Positions 1 to 7,187 of a stretch of DNA of 64,000 bases are shown one piece after another. The position numbers and the translations under genes are program-made. Numbering within the stretch: the stretch's first letter is position 1; each line of letters starts with the position of its first letter. Source of the stretch: JAFMJV01 sp963814315 (GTDB lineage Bacteria; Chloroflexota; Limnocylindria; Limnocylindrales; CSP1-4); the NCBI GenBank assembly GCA_963814315.1, contig CAWFCG010000001.1, positions 558,001 through 622,000 on the forward strand. Reading direction: 5' to 3'. A model generated the notes under the pieces. It was given only the letters and a program-made list of their open reading frames with translations, was not told the DNA's origin and ran no database searches.

Positions 1-93
1 ATGCTGCCGGACACGAGTGTGGGTGATGCCAACGCACCTGTCGGGGCCGATGGTTCTGCCGGGGCCGATGGTTCTGCCGGGACAAGCGCGTGA
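1..93 (+). CDS. C-terminal tail of an upstream protein (partial)
   Basis: The first frame is open from the window edge to a TGA at 91-93 and encodes a tail rich in Ala, Gly, Ser and Asp, including GADGSA twice. Its stop lies 28 bases before the activase start, so it could be the preceding gene of the same operon. The tail gives no clue to function. The alternative is non-coding leader sequence; only 30 codons are visible, so confidence is limited. Confidence 0.4.
   Translation: MLPDTSVGDANAPVGADGSAGADGSAGTSA
43..78 (+). repeat. 18-bp tandem duplication
   Basis: Two adjacent perfect copies of the 18-bp unit ggggccgatggttctgcc. The unit length is a multiple of three, so the frame of the upstream tail is kept and GADGSA is duplicated. 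This is probably replication slippage. Confidence 0.75.
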
Positions 94-121
94 GGGGGCC
101 GCACTCCGCCGATCCGACGCG

Positions 122-877
122 ATGAGCATGGGCATCGTCTTCGACATCCGTGAGTTCACGGTGCATGACGGGCCTGGCATGCGCACCACCGTCTTCATGA
201 AAGGCTGTCCGCTGGCCTGCACCTGGTGCCACAATCCGGAAGGCCTCTCCATCCAGCCCCAGGTCATGCGCTCCACAACGGGCGAACGGTCGGTTGGCCG
301 CGAGTACGAGGCTGGCGAGTTGGCGGCGATCTTGTCGCAACAGGCGGACATCCTTGCGGCCAGCGGTGGCGGCGTGACCTTCTCGGGCGGAGAGCCACTG
401 CTGCAGGCCGACTTCGTGGCCGATGTGATCGACCTCCTGGGCGATGTGCACGTGGTGCTTGATACGTCCGGCTACGCTCCGGCCACTGTGTTCGAGCAGG
501 TGGCGGCCAGGTCCGACCTGCTCTACCTCGACATCAAGCTCATCGACCCCTGTGCGCACCAGCGCTGGACGGGCCAGGACAATGGGCCGATCCTGGCGAA
601 CGTGGACTCGCTGGCACGGCTCGATCGACCCTTCGTGGCTCGGGTGCCGTTGGTCCCAGGCGTGACTGATACGACCGCAAATCTGACCGCCATCGCGGAG
701 CGCCTGGCGCCGCAGCCGACGCTCCGGTACGTCGAGTTGCTGCCATACAATCGAGCCGCGGGCGGCAAGTACGAGGCGTGTGGCATGACGTTCCAGCCTG
801 GCTTCGATGAAGCGCAGACACCCAACGCGGACACAGGGCCGTTCGAGCAGCTGGGGATCGAGGTACGAGTGGCATGA
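122..877 (+). CDS. glycyl radical enzyme activating protein (radical SAM)
   Basis: Predicted radical SAM activase that installs the glycyl radical on the partner encoded just downstream. From the ATG at 122 the protein has 251 residues. The SAM cluster motif C-x3-C-x2-C is C29, C33 and C36, followed by HNPEG, and a GGEP motif (FSGGEPLL) binds SAM in this family. The frame is open further upstream to 17, but that extension is low-complexity and falls in the 18-bp repeat, so 122 (or 128) is preferred. It lacks the ferredoxin-like insert with two extra clusters seen in BssD- or CutD-type activases and resembles the short PflA type. It overlaps the next gene by ATGA, implying translational coupling. 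Confidence 0.88.
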   Translation: MSMGIVFDIREFTVHDGPGMRTTVFMKGCPLACTWCHNPEGLSIQPQVMRSTTGERSVGREYEAGELAAILSQQADILAASGGGVTFSGGEPLLQADFVADVIDLLGDVHVVLDTSGYAPATVFEQVAARSDLLYLDIKLIDPCAHQRWTGQDNGPILANVDSLARLDRPFVARVPLVPGVTDTTANLTAIAERLAPQPTLRYVELLPYNRAAGGKYEACGMTFQPGFDEAQTPNADTGPFEQLGIEVRVA

Positions 878-2973
878 ATGGGAGGCTGACGAGACTCCGA
901 GCGCTCACGCGCGAGGGCCACTTCAGGCGATACCGCCAGTCGCTGGTGCTCGACCTCATCTCTGAATGCGATCGTGAAGACCTGTCGTGGCCGTCACGGA
1001 TGGCACGCCTGACGCGTCGCATGTGTGAGGCCGAGCAGGTCGTCATCGAACCTGAGGAGCGCATCGTCTTCACTCGGACGCTGTCGGCAGTGCCACCGGT
1101 CTATGCCCAAGCCGACCTGGCTGCCATGACCGAGGGCAGGACCCTGCACGAGGGCGGCATCGTGAACAACGTCTGTGCTGACTGGGGCATGTCGTTGCGA
1201 GACGGCTTGCTGGGACGACGCGAGGTCGCCCTACAGACGCGCGCTCGGCTGGTGGCGACCGACGACGTGGCGGGCATCTTGTTCATCGATGCGTCCCTTG
1301 AGACCATCGATGCTGTGCTGGCGCTGGCCGGCCGCTATGCGTCGGAGGCTAGAGCCCGCAACATGCACGATGTCGCCGACCGGCTGGAGCACGTTCCTGC
1401 CGGGGCTCCGCAGTCCTTCCACGATGCACTCCAGTCGATGCGCTTCATGCATGCCATCGTGTGGCTCTCAGGTCACCACCACGTTGGCTTGGGACGACTG
1501 GACCAGTACCTGTGGCCGTACCTGGCGGCAGATCTTGACGAAGGTCGACTCGATGACGCTGGTGCTGAGGCATTGTTGGCCGAGTTCTTCATCGCGCTCA
1601 ATCGCGACTCTGACCTGTACCCAGGCATCCAGCAGGGTGACAACGGCCAGTCGCTCACTCTCGGTGGGGTGACGCCGACTGGGGCCTCCGCGGTCAACCC
1701 ACTCACCACGATGGTGCTGCGGGTGGCTCGCAACGTCGGCCTCATCGATCCCAAGATCAACCTTCGCATCACCCCCGAGACCGATCAGGCATTGCTGGAG
1801 CTGGCGACCGAGCTGACCCGCAAGGGACTGGGCTTCCCGCAGTATGCCAACGACGACGTGGTGATCCCGGCGCTGGCAGCGCACGGCTACGACATAGCTG
1901 ACGCCCGCGACTACACCGTTGCAGCCTGCTGGGAGTTCATCATCCCCGGCCGTGGCATGGACGTGGGCAATATCGGTGCGGTCTCGTTCCCGGCCGCTGC
2001 CGATGCCGCCGTCCGCGATGGTTTGGCTCGCGGCACGTCATTCGAAGCCATCCTCGAAGGGACCGTCTACCAGATCCGCGCACAGGTCCGCGCCCGAACC
2101 GAGCCCTATGAGCGTCTACTGTGGGCGCCATCGCCCTTCTACTCGGTACTGATGACCGATGCCCTTTCGGACGGCGTCGACCACGGCCGTGGCGCCAAGT
2201 ACCGCAATCTCGGCATCCACGGAGCGGCGGCGGCGAGTGCGGCTGATGCCTTGGCTGCCATCAAACGCCACGTGTTCGATGCTGCCGACGTCGAGGCTGC
2301 CGATGTGCTGGCTGCGCTGGACGCCGACTACGTGGGCTACGAGGATCTGCGGCGCACGTTGGCCGAGGAGAGTCCTCGCGTCGGGCTGGCCGAGCCGGAG
2401 GCGGACGACCTCCTGCGGCGACTGTACGACTGGCTGGCTGATGCCTGCGATGCTGAGACCGAACGCTCTGGGCTGATGGTGCGGCCCGGAACCGGCACGG
2501 CTATGTACTACCTGTGGCTGGCTCGCGGGCGCGACGATGGCCCGCTGGCCGAACCGGTGGTCGGCGCCACCGCCGATGGTCGGCGTCGCGGCGATCCCTT
2601 CGGCGCCAACCTCGCCCCAACGCCGGGAACGCGGCTGCGTGGACCCATCAGTGTCCTGCAGTCGTACTCGAAGATCGACTACGGCCGTGTCTGCAACGGT
2701 GGGCCGATCACCCTGGAGCTGTCCGACTCGGTCTTCCGTAGTGCCGGTTCCATCAGCAAGGTGGCGCAGTTGGTGCGGGCGTTCGCCCGGCTCGGCGGGC
2801 AGCAACTGCAACTCAACGCGCTGAGTGCGTCCACGCTGCTCGACGCAAAGGCCAACCCGGAGGCGCACCGGGATCTCATCGTGCGCGTCTGGGGCTGGAG
2901 CGGCTACTTCTGTGAGCTCTCGCCCGAGTACCAGGACCACGTCATCGCCCGGCACCACTACTCCGAGGTGTAG
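874..2973 (+). CDS. glycyl radical enzyme (pyruvate formate-lyase family), atypical
   Basis: Glycyl radical enzyme of 699 residues, shorter than PFL-like enzymes of about 750-850. The thiyl-radical region reads AACWE, giving C352 and E354 in a C-x-E arrangement as in dehydratase or lyase members (GCVE) rather than the Cys-Cys pair of true PFL. The C-terminal radical loop reads RVWGWSGYF with predicted radical Gly674; the usual loop is R-[IVT]-[CSA]-G-Y-x, so Trp replaces the small residue and the Tyr on each side of the glycine. The tail ELSPEYQDHVIAR is typical of the family. Coupling to the activase supports an active enzyme. The substrate cannot be read from the sequence; oxygen-sensitive anaerobic chemistry is implied. 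Confidence 0.85.
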   Translation: MNGRLTRLRALTREGHFRRYRQSLVLDLISECDREDLSWPSRMARLTRRMCEAEQVVIEPEERIVFTRTLSAVPPVYAQADLAAMTEGRTLHEGGIVNNVCADWGMSLRDGLLGRREVALQTRARLVATDDVAGILFIDASLETIDAVLALAGRYASEARARNMHDVADRLEHVPAGAPQSFHDALQSMRFMHAIVWLSGHHHVGLGRLDQYLWPYLAADLDEGRLDDAGAEALLAEFFIALNRDSDLYPGIQQGDNGQSLTLGGVTPTGASAVNPLTTMVLRVARNVGLIDPKINLRITPETDQALLELATELTRKGLGFPQYANDDVVIPALAAHGYDIADARDYTVAACWEFIIPGRGMDVGNIGAVSFPAAADAAVRDGLARGTSFEAILEGTVYQIRAQVRARTEPYERLLWAPSPFYSVLMTDALSDGVDHGRGAKYRNLGIHGAAAASAADALAAIKRHVFDAADVEAADVLAALDADYVGYEDLRRTLAEESPRVGLAEPEADDLLRRLYDWLADACDAETERSGLMVRPGTGTAMYYLWLARGRDDGPLAEPVVGATADGRRRGDPFGANLAPTPGTRLRGPISVLQSYSKIDYGRVCNGGPITLELSDSVFRSAGSISKVAQLVRAFARLGGQQLQLNALSASTLLDAKANPEAHRDLIVRVWGWSGYFCELSPEYQDHVIARHHYSEV

Positions 2974-3365
2974 GGCCCGACGCACCAAGCCGTGCAGCCG
3001 ACGGCGCTGCGATCCCACGTCCAGCCGGCACGAATCCCACGTGGAGCCAACAGGATCGGCCGGACGAGGCCCCTCTCGCTCGTGTCCGGGCGTTCGGTGC
3101 CGCCAAGTCGGCCCTCGTTGGCCCTGAGCTGGTCCCGATCCGGCCTTGGCTGCGCACCGGGGACTGGGTCGATGCCCGCGGGGGCATGATCGAGCGCGTT
3201 GACCGGGCACGAGCTGGCTCATCGACCACGAGGAGCCCGCATATCGCGCGGATCCGTTCGCTCCATCTGAGAAGATCGGCCAGATAGTGGCAGAGACGAT
3301 GCTGACGGGCGATCGCCGCGACCGGCCGGGTGGCGGACCCGCGACCGGCCGGGTGCCGTTCAGCC
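2974..3365. other. intergenic region with a 16-bp direct repeat
   Basis: This gap lies between convergent genes. No gene is convincing. A perfect 16-bp direct repeat, cgcgaccggccgggtg, sits at 3317-3332 and 3340-3355, just past the stop of the YcnI-like gene. On the plus strand around 3115-3215 there is a short protein-like stretch (VPIRPWLRTGDWVDARGG) without start or family match, possibly a gene remnant. Confidence 0.45.
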
Positions 3366-4067
3366 CTATTCGGCTTGCTCGGCCTGGCCGTTAACGGAGA
3401 GTTCGCCGAGTTGCTCATCGATGGCGTCCAGGCGATCGGCGACCTCCTCCATTGCATCCTCCGTGTCGCTGACTCGAGAGCGCAGGTTGGCGGCGTCGAC
3501 ACTGCCGAGCTGCGTCGCCAGCTCATCGAGTTGGGTTTGGAGTTGCGCCACCGATTCATCGAGATCGGCGATGTCGCGCGGCCCGAAGCGCTCGGCGAGC
3601 GTCACCGTCGGCGCAGCCATCTCGCCACTCCCTTCGGTCCAAGCGACCTCCACCTCGCCACAGCGCTGGATGACTGGAAAGGCGATGGTGGCACCGGGGT
3701 CATCAGGGAATCGGGCTCGGAGGCCGAACTCCCTGAACGTGCCTTCCGGCAGCGGGCCGCCGCTCCAGCTCACCACGGTCTGCGCGCTCCCGTCGCCGTC
3801 CGTCGCCAGCGTCTCGACCTGCACGTCCCAGCCGGGCAACGACTCGGGGAGTGGACTCTGGACCGAATCCGGGATGGTCACTTCTAGCACATCGGTAGGC
3901 GCCCCGTCGCAGCCTTCCTGGACCTGGAAGTTGATGACAAAGACGCTGCCAGGCGTCACCGCTCCACCTTCGGGGATGTTGACCGCGGCGGCGGGCGCCG
4001 CGACCAGTCCGGCCAGCCCTGCCAGCACTGCGACTCTCGTCATGCCTTTGGTGATGGGATGCATCAT
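3366..4067 (-). CDS. secreted YcnI-like (DUF1775) protein with C-terminal coiled coil
   Basis: Exported protein of 233 residues related to YcnI/DUF1775, a periplasmic or cell-surface domain linked to copper handling. An AGGAGG lies 8 bases before the ATG. The signal peptide runs to about residue 28 (ending APAAA), followed by the family pattern: N-terminal strand, TPGS, VLEVTIPDSV, GW-x-V, V-x-WSGG-LP-G-F-EF, and a late W. Family members usually begin the mature chain with a copper-ligand His; here the predicted mature chain begins VNIPEGG with no His. The usual C-terminal membrane anchor is also absent, replaced by a heptad-like coiled coil at about 160-225. The copper role is therefore uncertain. 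Confidence 0.75.
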   Translation of the reverse strand: MMHPITKGMTRVAVLAGLAGLVAAPAAAVNIPEGGAVTPGSVFVINFQVQEGCDGAPTDVLEVTIPDSVQSPLPESLPGWDVQVETLATDGDGSAQTVVSWSGGPLPEGTFREFGLRARFPDDPGATIAFPVIQRCGEVEVAWTEGSGEMAAPTVTLAERFGPRDIADLDESVAQLQTQLDELATQLGSVDAANLRSRVSDTEDAMEEVADRLDAIDEQLGELSVNGQAEQAE

Positions 4068-4302
4068 GCCGATGGCCTCCTTCTATTCGGTGTTCTCGGA
4101 GGAGCAGTCTGGCCAACGCGGCGTAACGGCCGGGCGGGCACGCCAGCGACCCACCTTGCAACGCCCTTGGGAGTCGGCCTTGCGCCGCCGGCACGGTCAA
4201 GCTGGTGGTGCACGTCGAGCCGCCACAGTACATGCGGCACGACAAGTCGAGACCGGCCATAAGAAGAGCTGACTCCGGCGCCGGACTGCGCCCCCGAAAC
4301 GA

Positions 4303-4340
4303 GAGGACCCGCTCGTCGCATCGGCTCCGAGCGGGTTCTC
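4303..4340 (-). terminator. hairpin downstream of the small acidic protein gene
   Basis: Inverted repeat gaggacccgctcg (4303-4315) and cgagcgggttctc (4328-4340), a 13-bp stem with one mismatch and a 12-base loop. It lies just after the stop of the 4372-4587 gene. There is no clear T run, so it may be a Rho-dependent or bidirectional terminator. Confidence 0.6.
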
Positions 4341-4371
4341 CGCGTGTGTCATGGGTCCCGGGCCTAGGAAT

Positions 4372-4587
4372 CTACTGATCGCTGGCTGGGTTGTGCTCAT
4401 CCTCTCGTTCATCTGGCGCGCGGATGGGCTCGTCCTCTTGCCACCCGTCCGGCACCAGGTCACCATTCGACTCGCCCGGGGCACGCTGCTCGCCGTGGTC
4501 AGGTCGCACCTCCTCACGACCCTTGACGTCAGACATCGGTCCCTCGACCTGTCCTCGAGCCACTTGGAACGGATCATCATCCTTCAT
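4372..4587 (-). CDS. small acidic hydrophilic protein, unknown function
   Basis: A 71-residue protein beginning MKDDDPFQVARG and very rich in Asp, Glu, Pro, Gln and Arg, with no membrane segment and no family I recognise. Support comes from context: a GGAGG sits about 8 bases before the ATG, and a hairpin follows the stop. Composition suggests an intrinsically disordered protein. The opposite-strand frame over the same DNA has no comparable ribosome-binding site. Confidence 0.55.
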   Translation of the reverse strand: MKDDDPFQVARGQVEGPMSDVKGREEVRPDHGEQRAPGESNGDLVPDGWQEDEPIRAPDEREDEHNPASDQ

Positions 4588-4927
4588 GTCGGTAGTCCTC
4601 CATCGAATGGAGCCAGATCGCTCTGGCAGGGGCTCGGTTGCAGGCCAGACGTCGGCCGCTCGCAGTGATCGCAGCCATCGACTGACCGATGGGAGGGCCG
4701 CTCAAGCCAAGCGCCGTTCGCCCCGGTGGGGCGTGGTCATGGACTTCTCCCCCGTCGTGGCCCGATGGCCCGACGACCTCCGAAGGTGACCACGAGCTTG
4801 CGCCTGATGGAAGGCTCAAGGAAGCGTCATCAAGAACGCCCGTCCACACTGCGCCAGCCACGTGACGGATACGTAACGGTTCGTCCGAAAGACACGACGC
4901 CGCCCAGGGTTCGGCTCAGGATGGCCG
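4588..4927. other. intergenic region, no gene recognised
   Basis: The gap holds the leader of the small acidic protein gene (GGAGG near 4597) and presumably its promoter. Short open frames exist on both strands but none has a good ribosome-binding site or a recognisable composition. Nothing else is visible. Confidence 0.4.
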
Positions 4928-6154
4928 TCAGGAACGCGGCTCTTCCGAACCCACATCGAACGCCGTCAGCGCGCGCCGGATGGGGGGCAACCGCGACGGT
5001 TCGGCATCCTGTGCCAGTGCCTCCAGCACCGACCTCAGACGGGAACGCACCTGCGGCAGGGATGCGCTGGCATCGTGGATCTCATCGACCGAAGCGTGCA
5101 CGAAGGCGTCCCAATCGGGTGCCGGGATGACGATGACGACACGACCGTCGGCCCGGACCAGGCGCGGAGAGTCGATCTTGCGGGTGAGCAGATGCCGCAG
5201 CAGGTCGTGGAGCTGGTCGATGACCTGGTTGGCGGTAGTCGGGTCGTTCAGGCTGGGAGAGAGCGCGCGCAGCGCCACGTCCACCAGTTGGCGGAAGCCG
5301 AACTCGGGGTCCTGGCTCATGGTCCGCTCGGGGCCGACCCGCACGGCATCCCCCAGGCTCTCGCCGGCGACGGTGTCGGACGCATCGACCGCCCCGTGCG
5401 ATCGCAGCATCGGAGCGCCGCGCACCAGGTACTCGCCCAGGCCAAGAGTCAGCTCCAACGTGAGACCGCTGCCGGCGTACTCAAGCAACCGCTTCTCATC
5501 GATGGCCTGGATGTAGCCGGACTCCTGGGCCCAGCGGATGGTCGGTGCGTCATCGTCAGGGTCGCCCTCCTCGGCCCACACAGGACGCGGCGCATCATCG
5601 ACCGTTGTGAGCTCGTCATAGTTGCGGTCGATGGCCTCTCGTGTCTCGGCCGCGATGGAGTGGATGACGCTGGTGGGGCGGATGGCATGTGCCATGTGAT
5701 CGATATAGGCCACGAACGCGAAGACGGCGGCCAGGACCAGGATCACCGTCACGATCACCCCGAGCTGGGGCACAAAATCGGACGTCACGGTGGCCAACGT
5801 GAGCAACGCGAAGACGAAGGTGGCCACGAACAGCCCCAGGACCGACTGGTTGAAGCGGTCGCGCAGGAAGGTACGCATCACCCGCGGTGAGAGCTGCGAG
5901 CTGGCCAACTGCAGCACCAGCATCGTCACGCTGAAGACCAGACCGGTGAAGCTGATCATGGCCGACGACACGGCCGAAAGCAGCGACCGGGCGCTTACGG
6001 CATCCACCTCGATCGGCAGACGAAGAGAGCCCATCCGCTCCTCGATCCCGACCACGATCATTGCACCCACGGCAGCGGCGACAGCGGACAGGGCCGGCAC
6101 GACCCAGATCTGGAGTCTGAGGATCTCCGAAAGAACGGAGAATGAGGCGCGCAT
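4928..6154 (-). CDS. DUF2254 integral membrane protein
   Basis: Member of the DUF2254 predicted membrane protein family. From the ATG at 6154 it has 408 residues; the frame is open to 6247 but the extra 31 residues look non-native. Four hydrophobic segments fall in the N-terminal half: one near the start, one around SAMISFTGLVFSVTMLVLQL, one around VLGLFVATFVFALLTLATV, and one around VIVTVILVLAAVFAFVAYI. The family-typical SxxQLSPRVMRTFLRD follows the second helix. The C-terminal half is soluble and includes the conserved FGFRQLVDVALRALSPS-like stretch with NDPTTA. Function is unknown; ion transport has been proposed for the family. It is transcribed away from the PASTA gene. Confidence 0.85.
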   Translation of the reverse strand: MRASFSVLSEILRLQIWVVPALSAVAAAVGAMIVVGIEERMGSLRLPIEVDAVSARSLLSAVSSAMISFTGLVFSVTMLVLQLASSQLSPRVMRTFLRDRFNQSVLGLFVATFVFALLTLATVTSDFVPQLGVIVTVILVLAAVFAFVAYIDHMAHAIRPTSVIHSIAAETREAIDRNYDELTTVDDAPRPVWAEEGDPDDDAPTIRWAQESGYIQAIDEKRLLEYAGSGLTLELTLGLGEYLVRGAPMLRSHGAVDASDTVAGESLGDAVRVGPERTMSQDPEFGFRQLVDVALRALSPSLNDPTTANQVIDQLHDLLRHLLTRKIDSPRLVRADGRVVIVIPAPDWDAFVHASVDEIHDASASLPQVRSRLRSVLEALAQDAEPSRLPPIRRALTAFDVGSEEPRS

Positions 6155-6338
6155 GCCCTCAGTATGCCGTGCTCCACCGGCTCCGAAGGAGGACCGCTGT
6201 GCCGTGGCGGCATCGCTGTCAGGTCGGCATGGATTAAGAATCCACAATCATTCCTAAATCTTTCTACACCTTTAGGGGAGTTCGGCAAGAGTACATTTCA
6301 GTGCGGGAGCGGGGTGCGTATTCCGGCCGCCGTGGGCC
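6155..6338. other. divergent intergenic region with an AT-rich island
   Basis: Separates the DUF2254 gene (-) from the PASTA gene (+). Roughly 6230-6300 is strikingly AT-rich against the surrounding DNA. It contains a short perfect hairpin, tggattaagaatcca (6-bp arms, 3-base loop), and several TA-rich hexamers. It probably carries the divergent promoters, but I cannot assign -35/-10 boxes with confidence. Confidence 0.4.
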
Positions 6339-6944
6339 TTGAGCGCCACCACGCTGGTGAGGGCTGGGCCGATGGGGACGCATCGTGCGGATATGGCCGT
6401 GCCATCCGGCACGCCCTCCCCGACGACCCAAACGGGGGCGACACCTACCACGCCGCTCGTCGTAGGTCTCCATGTGTCGAGCCCCGCGAGCTCCGCGCAC
6501 CCCAGGACCTACCCGGTCGTGGAGCGATCCGAGACGCCCGACGTGGTGGGCCTTGAGCTTGTTGCCGCGCATCGGCTCGCCCGCCAGCACCGACTACGCC
6601 TGTCGGTCTCGGTCTGGGAGACCAAGATCGGACCCTGGGGCATGGTCTTGACGCAACAACCCGGGGACGGCACACAACAGCCGGGCGAGTGTATCTATGT
6701 GGTCGTCGCGGCCCGACCGCACCTCGCCATCCCTGATGTGAGCGGACTGGAAGCAGGCGGGGCTATGCGAGCACTGCGTCGTTTCGGGCTGCTGCCGATC
6801 CGCGTCGAAGGTCGAGCCTCACGCACGGTCCCGGCAGGTCACGTCATCGCGACACGACCCCGCGCCGGCACACTGGTCGCGGACGGCGAACGCGTGACAG
6901 TCACTATCTCGCGCGCCGGCCCTTCACGCGGAGTCGCGGAGTAG
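6339..6944 (+). CDS. PASTA-domain protein
   Basis: Protein of up to 201 residues with two PASTA domains: one at about 65-125 (PDVVGLELVAAHRLA ... VLTQQPGDG ... VVVAA) and one at about 130-195 (IPDVSGLEAGGAMRALRRFG ... VIATRPRAGT ... VTVTISRAG). PASTA modules bind muropeptides or beta-lactams, usually as the extracellular part of Ser/Thr kinases or penicillin-binding proteins. Here no kinase, transpeptidase, clear signal peptide or membrane helix accompanies them. The N-terminal 60 residues are Pro/Thr/Ser-rich, and an internal ATG at 6396 could be the real start. The next gene, 3 bases on, encodes a single-helix membrane protein that may be its partner. Confidence 0.7.
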   Translation: MSATTLVRAGPMGTHRADMAVPSGTPSPTTQTGATPTTPLVVGLHVSSPASSAHPRTYPVVERSETPDVVGLELVAAHRLARQHRLRLSVSVWETKIGPWGMVLTQQPGDGTQQPGECIYVVVAARPHLAIPDVSGLEAGGAMRALRRFGLLPIRVEGRASRTVPAGHVIATRPRAGTLVADGERVTVTISRAGPSRGVAE

Positions 6945-6947
6945 CCG

Positions 6948-7121
6948 GTGGCCTCCAACGAGGAGACGCCCCAGGCTGAGGCGGACCCAAGGTGGGAGGT
7001 CCAGCCAGAGCCCCCTGATGAGACGCCCGAGCAAGGCACCCTCTTGCGCATCGCCGTGGCGGTGGTAGTGGTCGCTCTCGCTGCATCGGTATTCCTGGCG
7101 CTCGCCACGCGTGGCGTGTAG
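6948..7121 (+). CDS. 57-residue single-pass membrane protein
   Basis: GTG start 3 bases after the PASTA stop, TAG at 7119-7121. The first 30 residues are acidic and Pro-rich (EETPQAEADPRWEV, EPPDETPEQG), followed by one transmembrane helix (LLRIAVAVVVVALAASVFLA) and a short Arg-containing tail. The basic side lies before the helix only weakly, so topology is uncertain. The tight spacing suggests co-translation with the PASTA protein. No known family recognised. Confidence 0.6.
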   Translation: MASNEETPQAEADPRWEVQPEPPDETPEQGTLLRIAVAVVVVALAASVFLALATRGV

Positions 7122-7187
7122 AAACCACCTTGGTCCCGGCAGGAGCAGGCTGAACGATCCTATCGGTCGCGGACCAAAGCGCCTAGC

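Noticed and set aside
874..2973. Calling the glycyl radical enzyme pyruvate formate-lyase
   Set aside because: The Cys-Cys pair of PFL is absent; C-x-E and the WGW loop point elsewhere.
4577..4861. 94-codon minus-strand frame between the small acidic protein and DUF2254 genes
   Set aside because: It overlaps the leader and ribosome-binding site of the 4372-4587 gene, has no good site of its own and no recognisable composition.
6232..6340. A tRNA or attachment site in the AT-rich island
   Set aside because: I could not fold a cloverleaf or find a T-arm consensus, and there is no integrase nearby.
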